43,928 nt of DNA from positions 1-43,928 of the forward strand of contig JAIYDQ010000231.1 in the NCBI GenBank assembly GCA_027487375.1. Direction: 5' to 3'. Positions within the stretch are counted from its first letter, which is position 1; the number at the start of each line of letters is the position of its first letter. The notes under the pieces are model-generated. The model was not told the origin of the DNA. It worked only from the letters and a program-made list of their open reading frames with translations, and did no database searches. Below, in pieces: positions 6,897 through 14,355 of this stretch. This stretch comes from Planctomycetaceae bacterium (GTDB lineage Bacteria > Planctomycetota > Planctomycetia > Pirellulales > Pirellulaceae). The translations under genes were made by a program, and so were the position numbers.

Positions 6897-7844
6897 ATGA
6901 GACATTTACTAACACTATTCGATCTGACAAGCGAAGAGTTTCACGACGTTGAAAAAATAGCGCGGCATCTCAAGGCACGATGGGCAGCTGGCTACCGTGA
7001 GCCACTTCTCCAAGGGCAGACACTCGCTCTCCTTTTTGAAAAGCCGAGCTTAAGAACTCGCGTGAGCTTCGAAGCAGGCGTTACACAGCTGGGCGGAACT
7101 CCATTGTACCTCACTCAAGACGTGGGATGGCAACAGCGTGAAACAGCCAGCGACTTCATCAGGGTCTTAGGCGAATATTGTCAGTACGTGGTTTGTCGGA
7201 CGTTTTCACACGATACGGTTGTCGAACTCGCCTCGTTCAATTGCATACCAATCATTAACGGTTTGACAGATCGTGCTCACCCATGCCAAGCGATGGCCGA
7301 TGTGATGACGATGCGCGAAGCCGTGGGCGACTTGAAAGGCAAGCAATTGACCTTCGTCGGCGATGGAAACAATGTTGCTCGCTCGGTTCTTCATGCTTGT
7401 GGGTTGGCTGGAATGAAGTTCCGACTCTTGGGGCCTACTGACTACCATATCGAACAAGAATGGTTAGACCAGGTAGCTGCCGATTGCGATGATTTGGATG
7501 CTGCTCAGTCGACGGACGCAAAATCCATGCTAAGTGGTGCTGACTTTGTCTACACGGATGTGTGGACCAGCATGGGACAGGAGAATGAAGCTAAAGAGCG
7601 GCAGAAGGATTTCGCTGCCTTTCAAGTCAACGGTGAATTGATGGCCCAAGCCCCCAAGCACTGTAAGGTACTTCATTGCCTGCCGGCACATCGTGGTGAA
7701 GAAATCACTGATGAAGTGATCGACTCCGACCAAAGCTTGGTTATTCCCCAGGCAGGGAATAGAATGCACCTCCAGAAGGGTTTGCTGGCGTGGCTTGCCG
7801 TAGAAAACAAACAGTTGAACCGAAGTCAATTACAACTCCAATGA
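6897..7844 (+). CDS. argF: Ornithine carbamoyltransferase
   Basis: The enzyme makes citrulline from ornithine and carbamoyl phosphate. At 315 residues it has the usual length. The carbamoyl-phosphate loop reads FEKPSLRTRVSFE (Ser-Leu-Arg-Thr-Arg rather than Ser-Thr-Arg-Thr-Arg); HPCQAMADVMT holds the HPxQ motif; the ornithine-specific closing loop HCLPAHRGEEI is present near residue 258. ATG at 6897 lies 6 bases after argB, so the two are co-transcribed. glnB follows 16 bases after the stop. No oddities apart from the Leu in the first motif, which is common in this family. Confidence 0.95.
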   Translation: MRHLLTLFDLTSEEFHDVEKIARHLKARWAAGYREPLLQGQTLALLFEKPSLRTRVSFEAGVTQLGGTPLYLTQDVGWQQRETASDFIRVLGEYCQYVVCRTFSHDTVVELASFNCIPIINGLTDRAHPCQAMADVMTMREAVGDLKGKQLTFVGDGNNVARSVLHACGLAGMKFRLLGPTDYHIEQEWLDQVAADCDDLDAAQSTDAKSMLSGADFVYTDVWTSMGQENEAKERQKDFAAFQVNGELMAQAPKHCKVLHCLPAHRGEEITDEVIDSDQSLVIPQAGNRMHLQKGLLAWLAVENKQLNRSQLQLQ

Positions 7845-7860
7845 GAATGGCAGTCTCACG

Positions 7861-8208
7861 ATGAAATTGATTATTGCTATTGTTCAGCCTAGCCGCCTTG
7901 AAGCGGTCAAGGAAGCTCTCACAGAAGTTGAAGTCTTTCGATTAACGGTGGTGGACTGTCAAGGATTTGGCAGACAAAAAGGCCAAGCGTCTTCCTACCG
8001 AGGACCCGATTTTGCTATCAACCTGCTCCGTAAAGTCCAGTTGCAGATCGCAGTCAACGAAGAGTTCGTCGAGCCGACCATCCAGGCTATCTTGAAGGGC
8101 GCAAAGACCGGTGAAAAAGGAGAAATCGGAGACGGCAAAATCTTCGTCCTTCCAATGGATGACTGCATTCGTATCCGAACCGGCGAGCGTGGGTCGGAAG
8201 CCATCTAA
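7861..8208 (+). CDS. glnB: PII nitrogen/carbon signalling protein lacking the usual modification sites
   Basis: PII trimers bind ATP/ADP and 2-oxoglutarate and control nitrogen enzymes. The 115-residue protein aligns without gaps to E. coli GlnB for its first 60 residues: FGRQKGQ, SSYRG and TGE-K-GEIGDGKIFV are clear, and RIRTGERGSEAI ends it. In the T-loop, Tyr46 is kept, but position 51, the uridylylated Tyr in enteric bacteria, is Phe, and position 49, the phosphorylated Ser of cyanobacteria, is Pro. About three extra residues stand before IGDGKIF, near the nucleotide-binding B-loop. The gene is third in the argB-argF unit (16-base gap), so the product probably acts on the neighbouring ArgB kinase by ligand sensing alone. 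No amtB or glnA is nearby. Confidence 0.93.
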   Translation: MKLIIAIVQPSRLEAVKEALTEVEVFRLTVVDCQGFGRQKGQASSYRGPDFAINLLRKVQLQIAVNEEFVEPTIQAILKGAKTGEKGEIGDGKIFVLPMDDCIRIRTGERGSEAI

Positions 8209-8406
8209 ATGGCGAGTCCTAGATAACTTCATAGCGCGAAGCAATCGAATTGAATTTCGATTCGCCTTCTAGGAAGTCACATCGGTTCGTTGGCTCTCGG
8301 GCACGACTTTTCTATGTTTGAGCGTATAGACGTTGCGTTCGTTCTTTGCGAAAGCGCCCAGGGTTTGCTTCTCATTCTCGCTACGGTCACTTAAACATCT
8401 CAACAA

Positions 8407-9822
8407 CTACGGCTGTGCACCGAGAGTTTCATCGATGCCCGCTTTAATCGCATTAACTATTTGCGTTAGCTCGTCGTTGTTTATTGAAAGTGGTGGCATG
8501 ATGACAACTGTATTTCCGACTGGGCGCAACCATACGTTGTGTCTTTTCGCTACTTCGCAAACGGCTTTACCGCGACGTTGGGCCCACGGGAATCCCGTCT
8601 TGTTTCGTTTGTCAGAAACGAGTTCGATAGCTGCCATCAAGCTTTTCTGGCGAATGTCGCCCACGTGCGGGTGCGCTCGTAGTGGTTCGAGCAACAAACT
8701 GAGATGACGCTCCTTGGACTCAAGTTTTTTCAAGGTTTCGTCTGCTTCAAAAACATTCAAGGTAGCGATCGCTGCTGCTGCAGCAAGCGGATTGCCTCCA
8801 TAGGTATGGCCATGCGAAAAGCTTCGTGATTGAGCGTAATCACCGAGAAACGCATTCCAGACTTTGTTCGTCGTCAGCGTTGCAGACATCGGAAGATAGC
8901 CACCTGTAAGTCCTTTTCCGAGTGCGAGAAAGTCGGGCGATACGTCCTCGTGCTCACAAGCAAAGAGCTTGCCGGTTCTCCCCATTCCCACCGCGACCTC
9001 GTCTGCGATCAAGAGCGTATTGAACTCAGTCGACAACTCCTTCAGTCCGCGAAGAAATCCTGGCGGATGCATTACCATACCTGCCGCTCCCTGTACTAAG
9101 GGCTCGACGATGATCGCAACGATACTGGAGTGGTGCTGTTCTAAGATGCGTCGGTACTGGTCTAGATAATGCTTGGCAAGCCTACAGCCAGTACTCTTTG
9201 CCAAGCAATCGCAGTTGCGAGCGCAATGACAATCGTCCGGAATCGTTTCTGTTGACGATTCATGTCGATAAGTATCTGGACAGGGGCCACGCAATACAGA
9301 GAACAGCAACGGTTGAAATAACGAATGGAATTGTGATATTCCGCCCACGCTCACTGTCCCGATTGTATCGCCGTGATAGGCGTTCCCAACTGCGAGAAAT
9401 GTATTTCGGTTTGGCTCCGGTGCATCGATTTGTTTCCAATATTGAAAAGCCATTTTCATCGCGACTTCGACAGCAGAAGCACCATCGCTGCTGAAGAAAA
9501 CATGATCTAGCCCTTCTGGCGCAAGGTCGACGATCCTTTGAGCAAGTTCGATAGTCGTTGGATTGCTCATTCCAAGCGAAGTTACGTGAGCAACACGCCG
9601 CAGCTGTTCAATGATGGCTGCATCAATTGTCGGATGTCGGTGCCCGTGTACGTTACACCAGAGTGAACTAACGCCGTCCAGATATCGATTGCCGTGAATG
9701 TCAGTCAGCCAACATCCGTCTGCCGACTCGACAATCAATCCGTCATAGTCAGCCATTTGCGAAAATGCATGCCAAACGACTTCGCGATCAATTCGATAGA
9801 GTTCGTCAGGATTGGTGACCAA
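8407..9822 (-). CDS. bioA: Adenosylmethionine-8-amino-7-oxononanoate aminotransferase
   Basis: BioA is the PLP aminotransferase of biotin synthesis and uses S-adenosylmethionine as amino donor. Landmarks are DREVVWHAFSQM, YLDGVSSLWCNVHGHRHP, FFSSDGASAVEVAMKMAF, NAYHGDTIG, the PLP aspartate in LLIADEVAVGMGRTG, the Schiff-base Lys303 in ALGKGLTGGYLPM, and SHGHTYGGNPLAAAAA. The frame opens with TTG at 9822; the conserved DREVVWH starts at residue 12, so the start must be close. At 471 residues it is about 40 longer than the E. coli enzyme, mainly because of a segment around residues 181-213 with six cysteines. The SAM-domain gene lies 69 bases upstream on the same strand. No other bio gene is in the window. 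Confidence 0.93.
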   Translation of the reverse strand: MVTNPDELYRIDREVVWHAFSQMADYDGLIVESADGCWLTDIHGNRYLDGVSSLWCNVHGHRHPTIDAAIIEQLRRVAHVTSLGMSNPTTIELAQRIVDLAPEGLDHVFFSSDGASAVEVAMKMAFQYWKQIDAPEPNRNTFLAVGNAYHGDTIGTVSVGGISQFHSLFQPLLFSVLRGPCPDTYRHESSTETIPDDCHCARNCDCLAKSTGCRLAKHYLDQYRRILEQHHSSIVAIIVEPLVQGAAGMVMHPPGFLRGLKELSTEFNTLLIADEVAVGMGRTGKLFACEHEDVSPDFLALGKGLTGGYLPMSATLTTNKVWNAFLGDYAQSRSFSHGHTYGGNPLAAAAAIATLNVFEADETLKKLESKERHLSLLLEPLRAHPHVGDIRQKSLMAAIELVSDKRNKTGFPWAQRRGKAVCEVAKRHNVWLRPVGNTVVIMPPLSINNDELTQIVNAIKAGIDETLGAQP

Positions 9823-9891
9823 ATTGGGAGCTAAATCTTGTTTGAGTTAATCGAATTTCAAATTCGGATCCGCTTCGCACGCGAATCACGA

Positions 9892-10182
9892 CTACCACTT
9901 GAGAAGTACTGGTGCACCTTTGCGAACCCCAAGCATCATGGTTGCTGAGTCGCCGACGAGGTGAAGACGAAGCGAATTGTCGGAACCGAGGACCGCGATC
10001 AGGGTCATCGGCGGTTGCTGGTGGTCTGCCGGAAAAAGTCCAAACGTTTCGTGCTCTTCATCAACTACGACTTTGAGTGATTCGTCATGAGGTACGGAAC
10101 TCAGTTGGTCGACGGAAATATCAGTGACTAGATCACCGTCTGGCGTAACTTCAATCACGGTTCCAGATATGGTTTTTGACAT
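9892..10182 (-). CDS. Stand-alone domain like the C-terminal part of SAM hydroxide adenosyltransferases
   Basis: 96 residues from the ATG at 10182 (a TTG form at 10248 would add 22). ISGTVIEVTPDGDLVTDIS followed by LIAVLGSDNSLRLHL and GDSATMMLGVRKGAPVLL matches the layout of the C-terminal beta domain of SAM hydroxide adenosyltransferases (DUF62), which contributes to the SAM site. The N-terminal domain is absent, so catalysis alone is unlikely; SAM or nucleoside binding is possible. It is the gene before bioA, 69 bases away, and BioA consumes SAM, which may or may not be meaningful. Family placement is from the pattern only. Confidence 0.6.
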   Translation of the reverse strand: MSKTISGTVIEVTPDGDLVTDISVDQLSSVPHDESLKVVVDEEHETFGLFPADHQQPPMTLIAVLGSDNSLRLHLVGDSATMMLGVRKGAPVLLKW

Positions 10183-10296
10183 GTCGCCTGCCTGGGAGGA
10201 GAGCACAAGGGGTGAGATATACCGGGGGAAGTCAGCAAAAGAACTCAAAGTATTGTAGTGTTATACTTAGTAAGGCTAAAGATGGGATCGGCCCAC

Positions 10297-10510
10297 GTAG
10301 CGGCGTCTCTCCGCAGACGCCGAAATAGAAACGGTGGGCAGAGTTTGGGTTTGTGGGGAACTGTTTAGAAATGCTGCAAGCCTTCGGAGAGGCTTGCCTA
10401 CGTGTAGCGGCGTCTCTCCGCAGACGCCGAAATAGAAACGGCGGGTAGAGTTTGGGTTTGTGGGGAATTGTTTAGAAATGCTGCAAGCCTACGGAGAGGC
10501 TTGCCTACGT
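10297..10510. repeat. Tandem direct repeat, two copies of 107 bp (family C)
   Basis: Copy 1 (10297-10403) and copy 2 (10404-10510) differ at only a few bases; a third start (GTAGC) follows at 10511. Each copy holds the palindrome GGCGTCTCTCCGCAGACGCC, a unique stretch with GTTTGGGTTTGTGGGGAA, and a second hairpin (CAAGCCT-ACGGAG-AGGCTTG type). With two copies and no spacer/repeat structure it is not a CRISPR. Related fragments occur at 3706-3726 and 36914-36975. Confidence 0.85.
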
Positions 10511-10516
10511 GTAGCT

Positions 10517-10653
10517 TAGTTGGACAGTGCCAGGTTGAGCACGATAATCGGTCGCAACCGTGTTGGAGTACAGCCTTTAGGCGCCAAGCACCTTGGATTT
10601 GCCCAAAGCGGCTAAAGCCTGAACTCCATCGCAAACCTGGCGCTGTCCAGCTA
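10517..10653. repeat. 137-bp element with terminal inverted repeats (family B copy 1), containing the leuA stop codon
   Basis: The ends TAGTTGGACAGTGCCAGGTT and AACCTGGCGCTGTCCAGCTA are inverted repeats with few mismatches, and a second inverted pair (TGGAGTACAGGC-like / CTGAACTCCA) lies inside. A copy in the same orientation is at 30992-31129. There is no ORF inside. Its last three bases (10651-10653) are the leuA TAG stop on the minus strand. Confidence 0.8.
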
Positions 10654-12270
10654 GCCTTGCGGTTTTAATCGGGCTGTAGTTCGAGCTGCCTTTTCCGAGA
10701 CGATTCGGTTGACTGCATTCAGCATTGCGAGAATCGTCGATTCGACCGTGTCGGTGGATAGCCCAACACCTCGATAGGATTCCCCGTCATGTTCGACTTC
10801 CACCGTGACCTCGCCTAGAGCGTCGCGGCCCACGGTTGCGCTTCGGACTTTGTAGTCACGACAGACGAATTTCACTCCCGTGATTCTTTCCACCGCCCAG
10901 AAGGCTGCGTCGATCGGGCCATCGCCTTCTTGGACCTCTTCGGTGAATTGGTCTGCTCCGTGTTTCAGGGTAAGCCGCACTTTGGGCTGCAGTGAGGTCC
11001 CGCTGGTGACTTCGAAGGAAACTAGGCTCCACGCCTCCAACACTTTCCCGCTGATTTGCTTTTGGATCAACGCGACAATGTCGCCGTCATAGAGTTCCTT
11101 CTTTTTATCAGCCAAGATCTTGAACTGATCGAAAACCTCTTGAAGGTGCTCGGCGGTTAGATTGTAACCCAGATGACGAGCTCGATCCGCGAGAGCCGCG
11201 CGACCGCTGTGTTTGCCTAAGACCAAGTCGGTCTTTTGGAATCCAACATCTTCGGGCCGCATAATTTCGTAGGTTAACGGATTTTTCAGCATTCCATCTT
11301 GGTGGATTCCTGATTCGTGCGCAAAGGCATTACGACCGACGATCGCTTTGTTTCTCTGGACATCCATCCCAGTGATCTTCGAAAGTAAGCGGCTGGTCGG
11401 GACCAGTCGTTCGGTAACGATCCGCGTTGTGCAATTGAATTTATCAGCCCGAGTCTTCATCGCCATGACGACTTCTTCTAAAGCACAGTTTCCCGCGCGT
11501 TCACCGATCCCGTTGATCGTGCATTCGATCTGGCCTGCTCCGGCTTGAACAGCAGCCAACGAATTCGCGACCGCCAATCCTAAGTCGTCGTGGCAGTGGA
11601 CGCTGATAGTCGCCTTGTGGATGTTGGGGACGCGTTCGAAAAGTAGTTTGATCCGATCATACATTTCGATCGGCGTTGTATAGCCAACGGTGTCCGGAAT
11701 ATTGATCGTCGTTGCGCCGGCAGCGATGGCTGCTTCGACAACTTCACACAGAAAGTCATGTTCGGTTCGAGCAGCATCTTCGGGTGAAAATTCGATGTCG
11801 TCGCAGTAGCTGTGGCCACGTTTGATCCCCGCAACGGCTCGCGCGACTAGTTCCTCTCGAGTCATTCGCAATTTGAACTCACGATGGATCGCACTGGTGG
11901 CCAGGAAGATGTGAATGCGCGGTGATTGAGCAACCTTCAATGCTTCCCATGCTCGATCAATATCACCGTCGTTGCAACGAGCCAATCCGCATATAGTCGC
12001 GCCGCGGATGTTGAGCGCGATGTCCCGTACCGATTCAAAGTCTCCAGGCGAAGCGATCGGAAATCCCGCTTCAATGACATCGACTCCCAAATCAGCAAGA
12101 GCTTGAGCGATCTCCATTTTCTCCGACGCGTTCATGCTGCATCCGGGGGATTGCTCGCCGTCGCGAAGAGTTGTGTCGAAAATCTTGATGCTTCTGGCTG
12201 ATGATGGTTGATGCGATGCCGCTCCGGACGGCAAATCGGCCTTCGTATTATCGGTCGGGTTCGTGTTCAC
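10651..12270 (-). CDS. leuA: 2-isopropylmalate synthase
   Basis: LeuA condenses acetyl-CoA with 2-oxoisovalerate, the committed step of leucine synthesis. It shows the catalytic FDTTLRDGEQSPGCSMN, VIEAGFPIASPGD, the metal-binding HCHDDLGLAVANSLAA with INGIGERAGNCALEE, and the FAHESGIHQDGMLKN loop. A C-terminal LeuA-dimer (leucine feedback) domain covers about the last 130 residues. The open frame reaches TTG at 12366 (571 aa); GTG at 12270 (539 aa) is preferred here because conserved sequence starts only about 25 residues after it, but neither has a clear ribosome site. Upstream, CCCGAGG / CCTCGGG (about 12335-12354) forms a hairpin that would lie in the leader with the GTG start. The stop codon lies within a dispersed repeat. 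Confidence 0.93.
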   Translation of the reverse strand: MNTNPTDNTKADLPSGAASHQPSSARSIKIFDTTLRDGEQSPGCSMNASEKMEIAQALADLGVDVIEAGFPIASPGDFESVRDIALNIRGATICGLARCNDGDIDRAWEALKVAQSPRIHIFLATSAIHREFKLRMTREELVARAVAGIKRGHSYCDDIEFSPEDAARTEHDFLCEVVEAAIAAGATTINIPDTVGYTTPIEMYDRIKLLFERVPNIHKATISVHCHDDLGLAVANSLAAVQAGAGQIECTINGIGERAGNCALEEVVMAMKTRADKFNCTTRIVTERLVPTSRLLSKITGMDVQRNKAIVGRNAFAHESGIHQDGMLKNPLTYEIMRPEDVGFQKTDLVLGKHSGRAALADRARHLGYNLTAEHLQEVFDQFKILADKKKELYDGDIVALIQKQISGKVLEAWSLVSFEVTSGTSLQPKVRLTLKHGADQFTEEVQEGDGPIDAAFWAVERITGVKFVCRDYKVRSATVGRDALGEVTVEVEHDGESYRGVGLSTDTVESTILAMLNAVNRIVSEKAARTTARLKPQG

Positions 12271-12595
12271 AATATTGATCGTTATGTCTTTCGAGAGTAC
12301 TGGGCTATGGCTTGCTGATAAAACGCCAGTTTTCCCGAGGGGTAAGCCTCGGGTGACGCAGGGCAAAATTTGGCAAAGTCGATAATCGTGGCTAGCGCCA
12401 TCGGCTCAGTTATCGTCACGCCATGCTACGGCTATACCGTCTCAAATGCCATCGCCAAGCAATATCGCGATTTCAACAGCTAGCAGCGATTCCCCGCACA
12501 GTTTACGAAAAAACCGAACTTCTGGTAAACCGTAAGCGTGTTTTCTTAACGAAACAATGCAAGTTTTAGACAGACACTCGCACTCGCAGTTGTGT
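12271..12595. other. Gap between regulator gene and leuA, with leader hairpin
   Basis: 325 bases. The only structure seen is the hairpin CCCGAGG-loop-CCTCGGG at about 12335-12354, which lies in the leuA leader or early frame. No repeat family of this window and no supported small ORF was found. Promoters for leuA should lie here, but none stands out. Confidence 0.45.
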
Positions 12596-13438
12596 TCACG
12601 AGCAATTTGCGTCCAGCTGTTGATGTTGCCGGGCGGTAGCTTGCAATTTTGGAGTTGCGACGCTTTCGCTGGAATGAACGAGGTCCGTGTTCAAACCCGC
12701 ACTGGAACCTCTTGGCGGCCGCGCGGAGTCGCCCCCGGACTCTCCACCAGACGATCTGCTGGGCTGGCTGGGGGTTGGCCCTCCGAACTGGGCTGCCAAC
12801 TCCTTCCATTCACAGATCGATTGAACAACCCCGGGAAGTGACTTGGATCCCATTTTCAAATAGAGCTTGTGGCGTCGAGCTTCGATCGTGCGCTGGCTGA
12901 CAGAAAGTTTGGTTGCGATCGTTTTGTTTGGAACTCCTTCTAGAATCATCTCTAAGACATCTTTTTCGGGTGGAGTCAGGGAGACTTTCCGGCTGTTAAG
13001 CACTTGAAATCGCTCGAATTTTGACAAAACCGAGTCTGCTTTCACAAACGCCGCTCTAAGCAATTCCGCAACACGACCATCGTGTGAGTCGATCTCGGCG
13101 TAGGCAAAGATTGATTGAAGCATCCAGTCCACAATCAACGCTGTGGGGACGCGATTTCCGATACAAATGATCGTCGGCTTGTTTCCAAAAGTAAGTACTT
13201 TGCTAATTCGAGCCGATAAACATTCGGCCGAAGTCAAAGGATCCGCGCCAGTCGTCTCCAGCACAACGACATGCCCTGGGAGTTGGCGACGTAAGACTTC
13301 ATAGTCCGCGTCAGTAGCAATTTGATGAGGTTCAATTCTGAAAAGCGAAGCCAGACGCTTCGACAATTCATTCGTGTTATCTTTATTCGGAACAGGACTA
13401 GTTAACCAAAAACAAGTCGATTGGTAAGTTTCGGTCAT
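12596..13438 (-). CDS. LuxR/NarL-type DNA-binding regulator with degenerate receiver-like N-terminus
   Basis: 280 residues from ATG 13438; a GTG form at 13474 would add 12. Residues 154-198 form a LuxR helix-turn-helix (LTPPEKDVLEMILEG, NKTIATKLSVSQRTIEARR, KLYLKMG). The N-terminal 120 residues look like a receiver domain in layout (VVVLETTGADPLT, PTIICIG) but lack the usual acidic pocket and phosphoacceptor Asp, so it may not respond to a histidine kinase. The last 60 residues are a low-complexity tail rich in Ser, Gly, Pro and Gln. No sensor gene is adjacent; the ECF-kinase unit is divergent. The target is unknown. Confidence 0.8.
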   Translation of the reverse strand: MTETYQSTCFWLTSPVPNKDNTNELSKRLASLFRIEPHQIATDADYEVLRRQLPGHVVVLETTGADPLTSAECLSARISKVLTFGNKPTIICIGNRVPTALIVDWMLQSIFAYAEIDSHDGRVAELLRAAFVKADSVLSKFERFQVLNSRKVSLTPPEKDVLEMILEGVPNKTIATKLSVSQRTIEARRHKLYLKMGSKSLPGVVQSICEWKELAAQFGGPTPSQPSRSSGGESGGDSARPPRGSSAGLNTDLVHSSESVATPKLQATARQHQQLDANCS

Positions 13439-13785
13439 CGTTTTACGCTCACGTCGTAGAATTGTTGCAAACACCTTGGTTCGGAGCCGTATCGATTAGG
13501 CTCTCTTTCTCATAACGCGATGAATGTTGCGATAAACCGAAGCATTTTTTTGCAAAACGCTAGAAACTTTGGCATACTTGGAATGCCCGAGCTTGGGAGG
13601 AAGCCGGTGGTGGGGAGAGGCGCAAAATGCAATTATCCTCGCTTAGCAGAAATGGTACCGAGTTTCCCCTTGCGGTGCCATAAGGATATCTTTATTACCT
13701 CAACGAAATAGTCAAACGGTTGCCTGGCGACAGGAATTGCCTTCGATTTCGCTGATCCGAACGCCAGTTACGTGAACGCAATCCC
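13439..13785. other. Divergent intergenic region, possible sigma-factor promoter
   Basis: 347 bases between the regulator and the ECF gene. On the plus strand TTGCAA (13550-13555) and CATACT (13573-13578) are 17 bases apart, a weak promoter candidate for the sigma-kinase unit about 200 bases upstream of its ATG. No repeats or RNA genes were recognised. Confidence 0.3.
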
Positions 13786-14355
13786 ATGACAATCGATGAA
13801 TCTCAAGAACCGCCGGTCGACGGTGTACAGAAGAGCACTTCCTCCGCAGAAGACCAGATTCGCTTAGACGAAACCTATGACGCCATGAGGCGTTTAGCGA
13901 ACAGCTATTTGAGCAACGAGTCGCAGACAGTTTCCCTCACTCCGACGGTATTAGTGCATGAGGTATATATGCGATTGGCGAATCAACCCAACGCGGTATA
14001 TCACTCCAGAGCCCACTTTCTGGCAATCGCAAGCACGATGATGCGTCGAATTCTCGTCGATCACGCTCGCTCTCGCGCCCGAACAAAACGCGGTGGTGAA
14101 TATGTGCGAGTCAATTATGATGTTGAACTGGCGTTGTCCAAATCGAAGGACGCAGATGTTCTCGCCCTTGAAGAGGCACTTGTGGAGCTGACCGAATTGG
14201 ACTCGCGACAGGGCCGCATTGTTGAAATGAGATTTTTCGGCGGGATGACGGTTCCTGAAGTTGCAGAGGTTTTGGGAGTATCCACGCGAACGATCGAAAG
14301 CGAATGGAAGATGAGTCGTGCGTGGCTTCGTAAAAGACTGGATAATCTTGATTGA
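13786..14355 (+). CDS. ECF-type RNA polymerase sigma factor (planctomycete group)
   Basis: 189 residues with sigma region 2 (DAMRRLANSYL, VHEVYMRLAN, RAHFLAIASTMMRRILVDHAR) and region 4 (QGRIVEMRFFGGMTVPEVAEVLGVSTRTIESEWKM split by the usual turn). LTPTVLVHEVYMRL is typical of the ECF family expanded in Rhodopirellula. No anti-sigma factor gene is present. Instead the stop codon overlaps the start of a transmembrane Ser/Thr kinase by ATGA (14352-14355), suggesting translational coupling and control by phosphorylation; that control is inference. The ATG at 13786 fits the family's start. Confidence 0.92.
   Translation: MTIDESQEPPVDGVQKSTSSAEDQIRLDETYDAMRRLANSYLSNESQTVSLTPTVLVHEVYMRLANQPNAVYHSRAHFLAIASTMMRRILVDHARSRARTKRGGEYVRVNYDVELALSKSKDADVLALEEALVELTELDSRQGRIVEMRFFGGMTVPEVAEVLGVSTRTIESEWKMSRAWLRKRLDNLD

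Noticed and set aside
10297-10510. Possible CRISPR array
   Set aside because: Only two long copies in direct tandem with no distinct spacers, and no cas gene nearby; better explained as a duplicated palindromic element.
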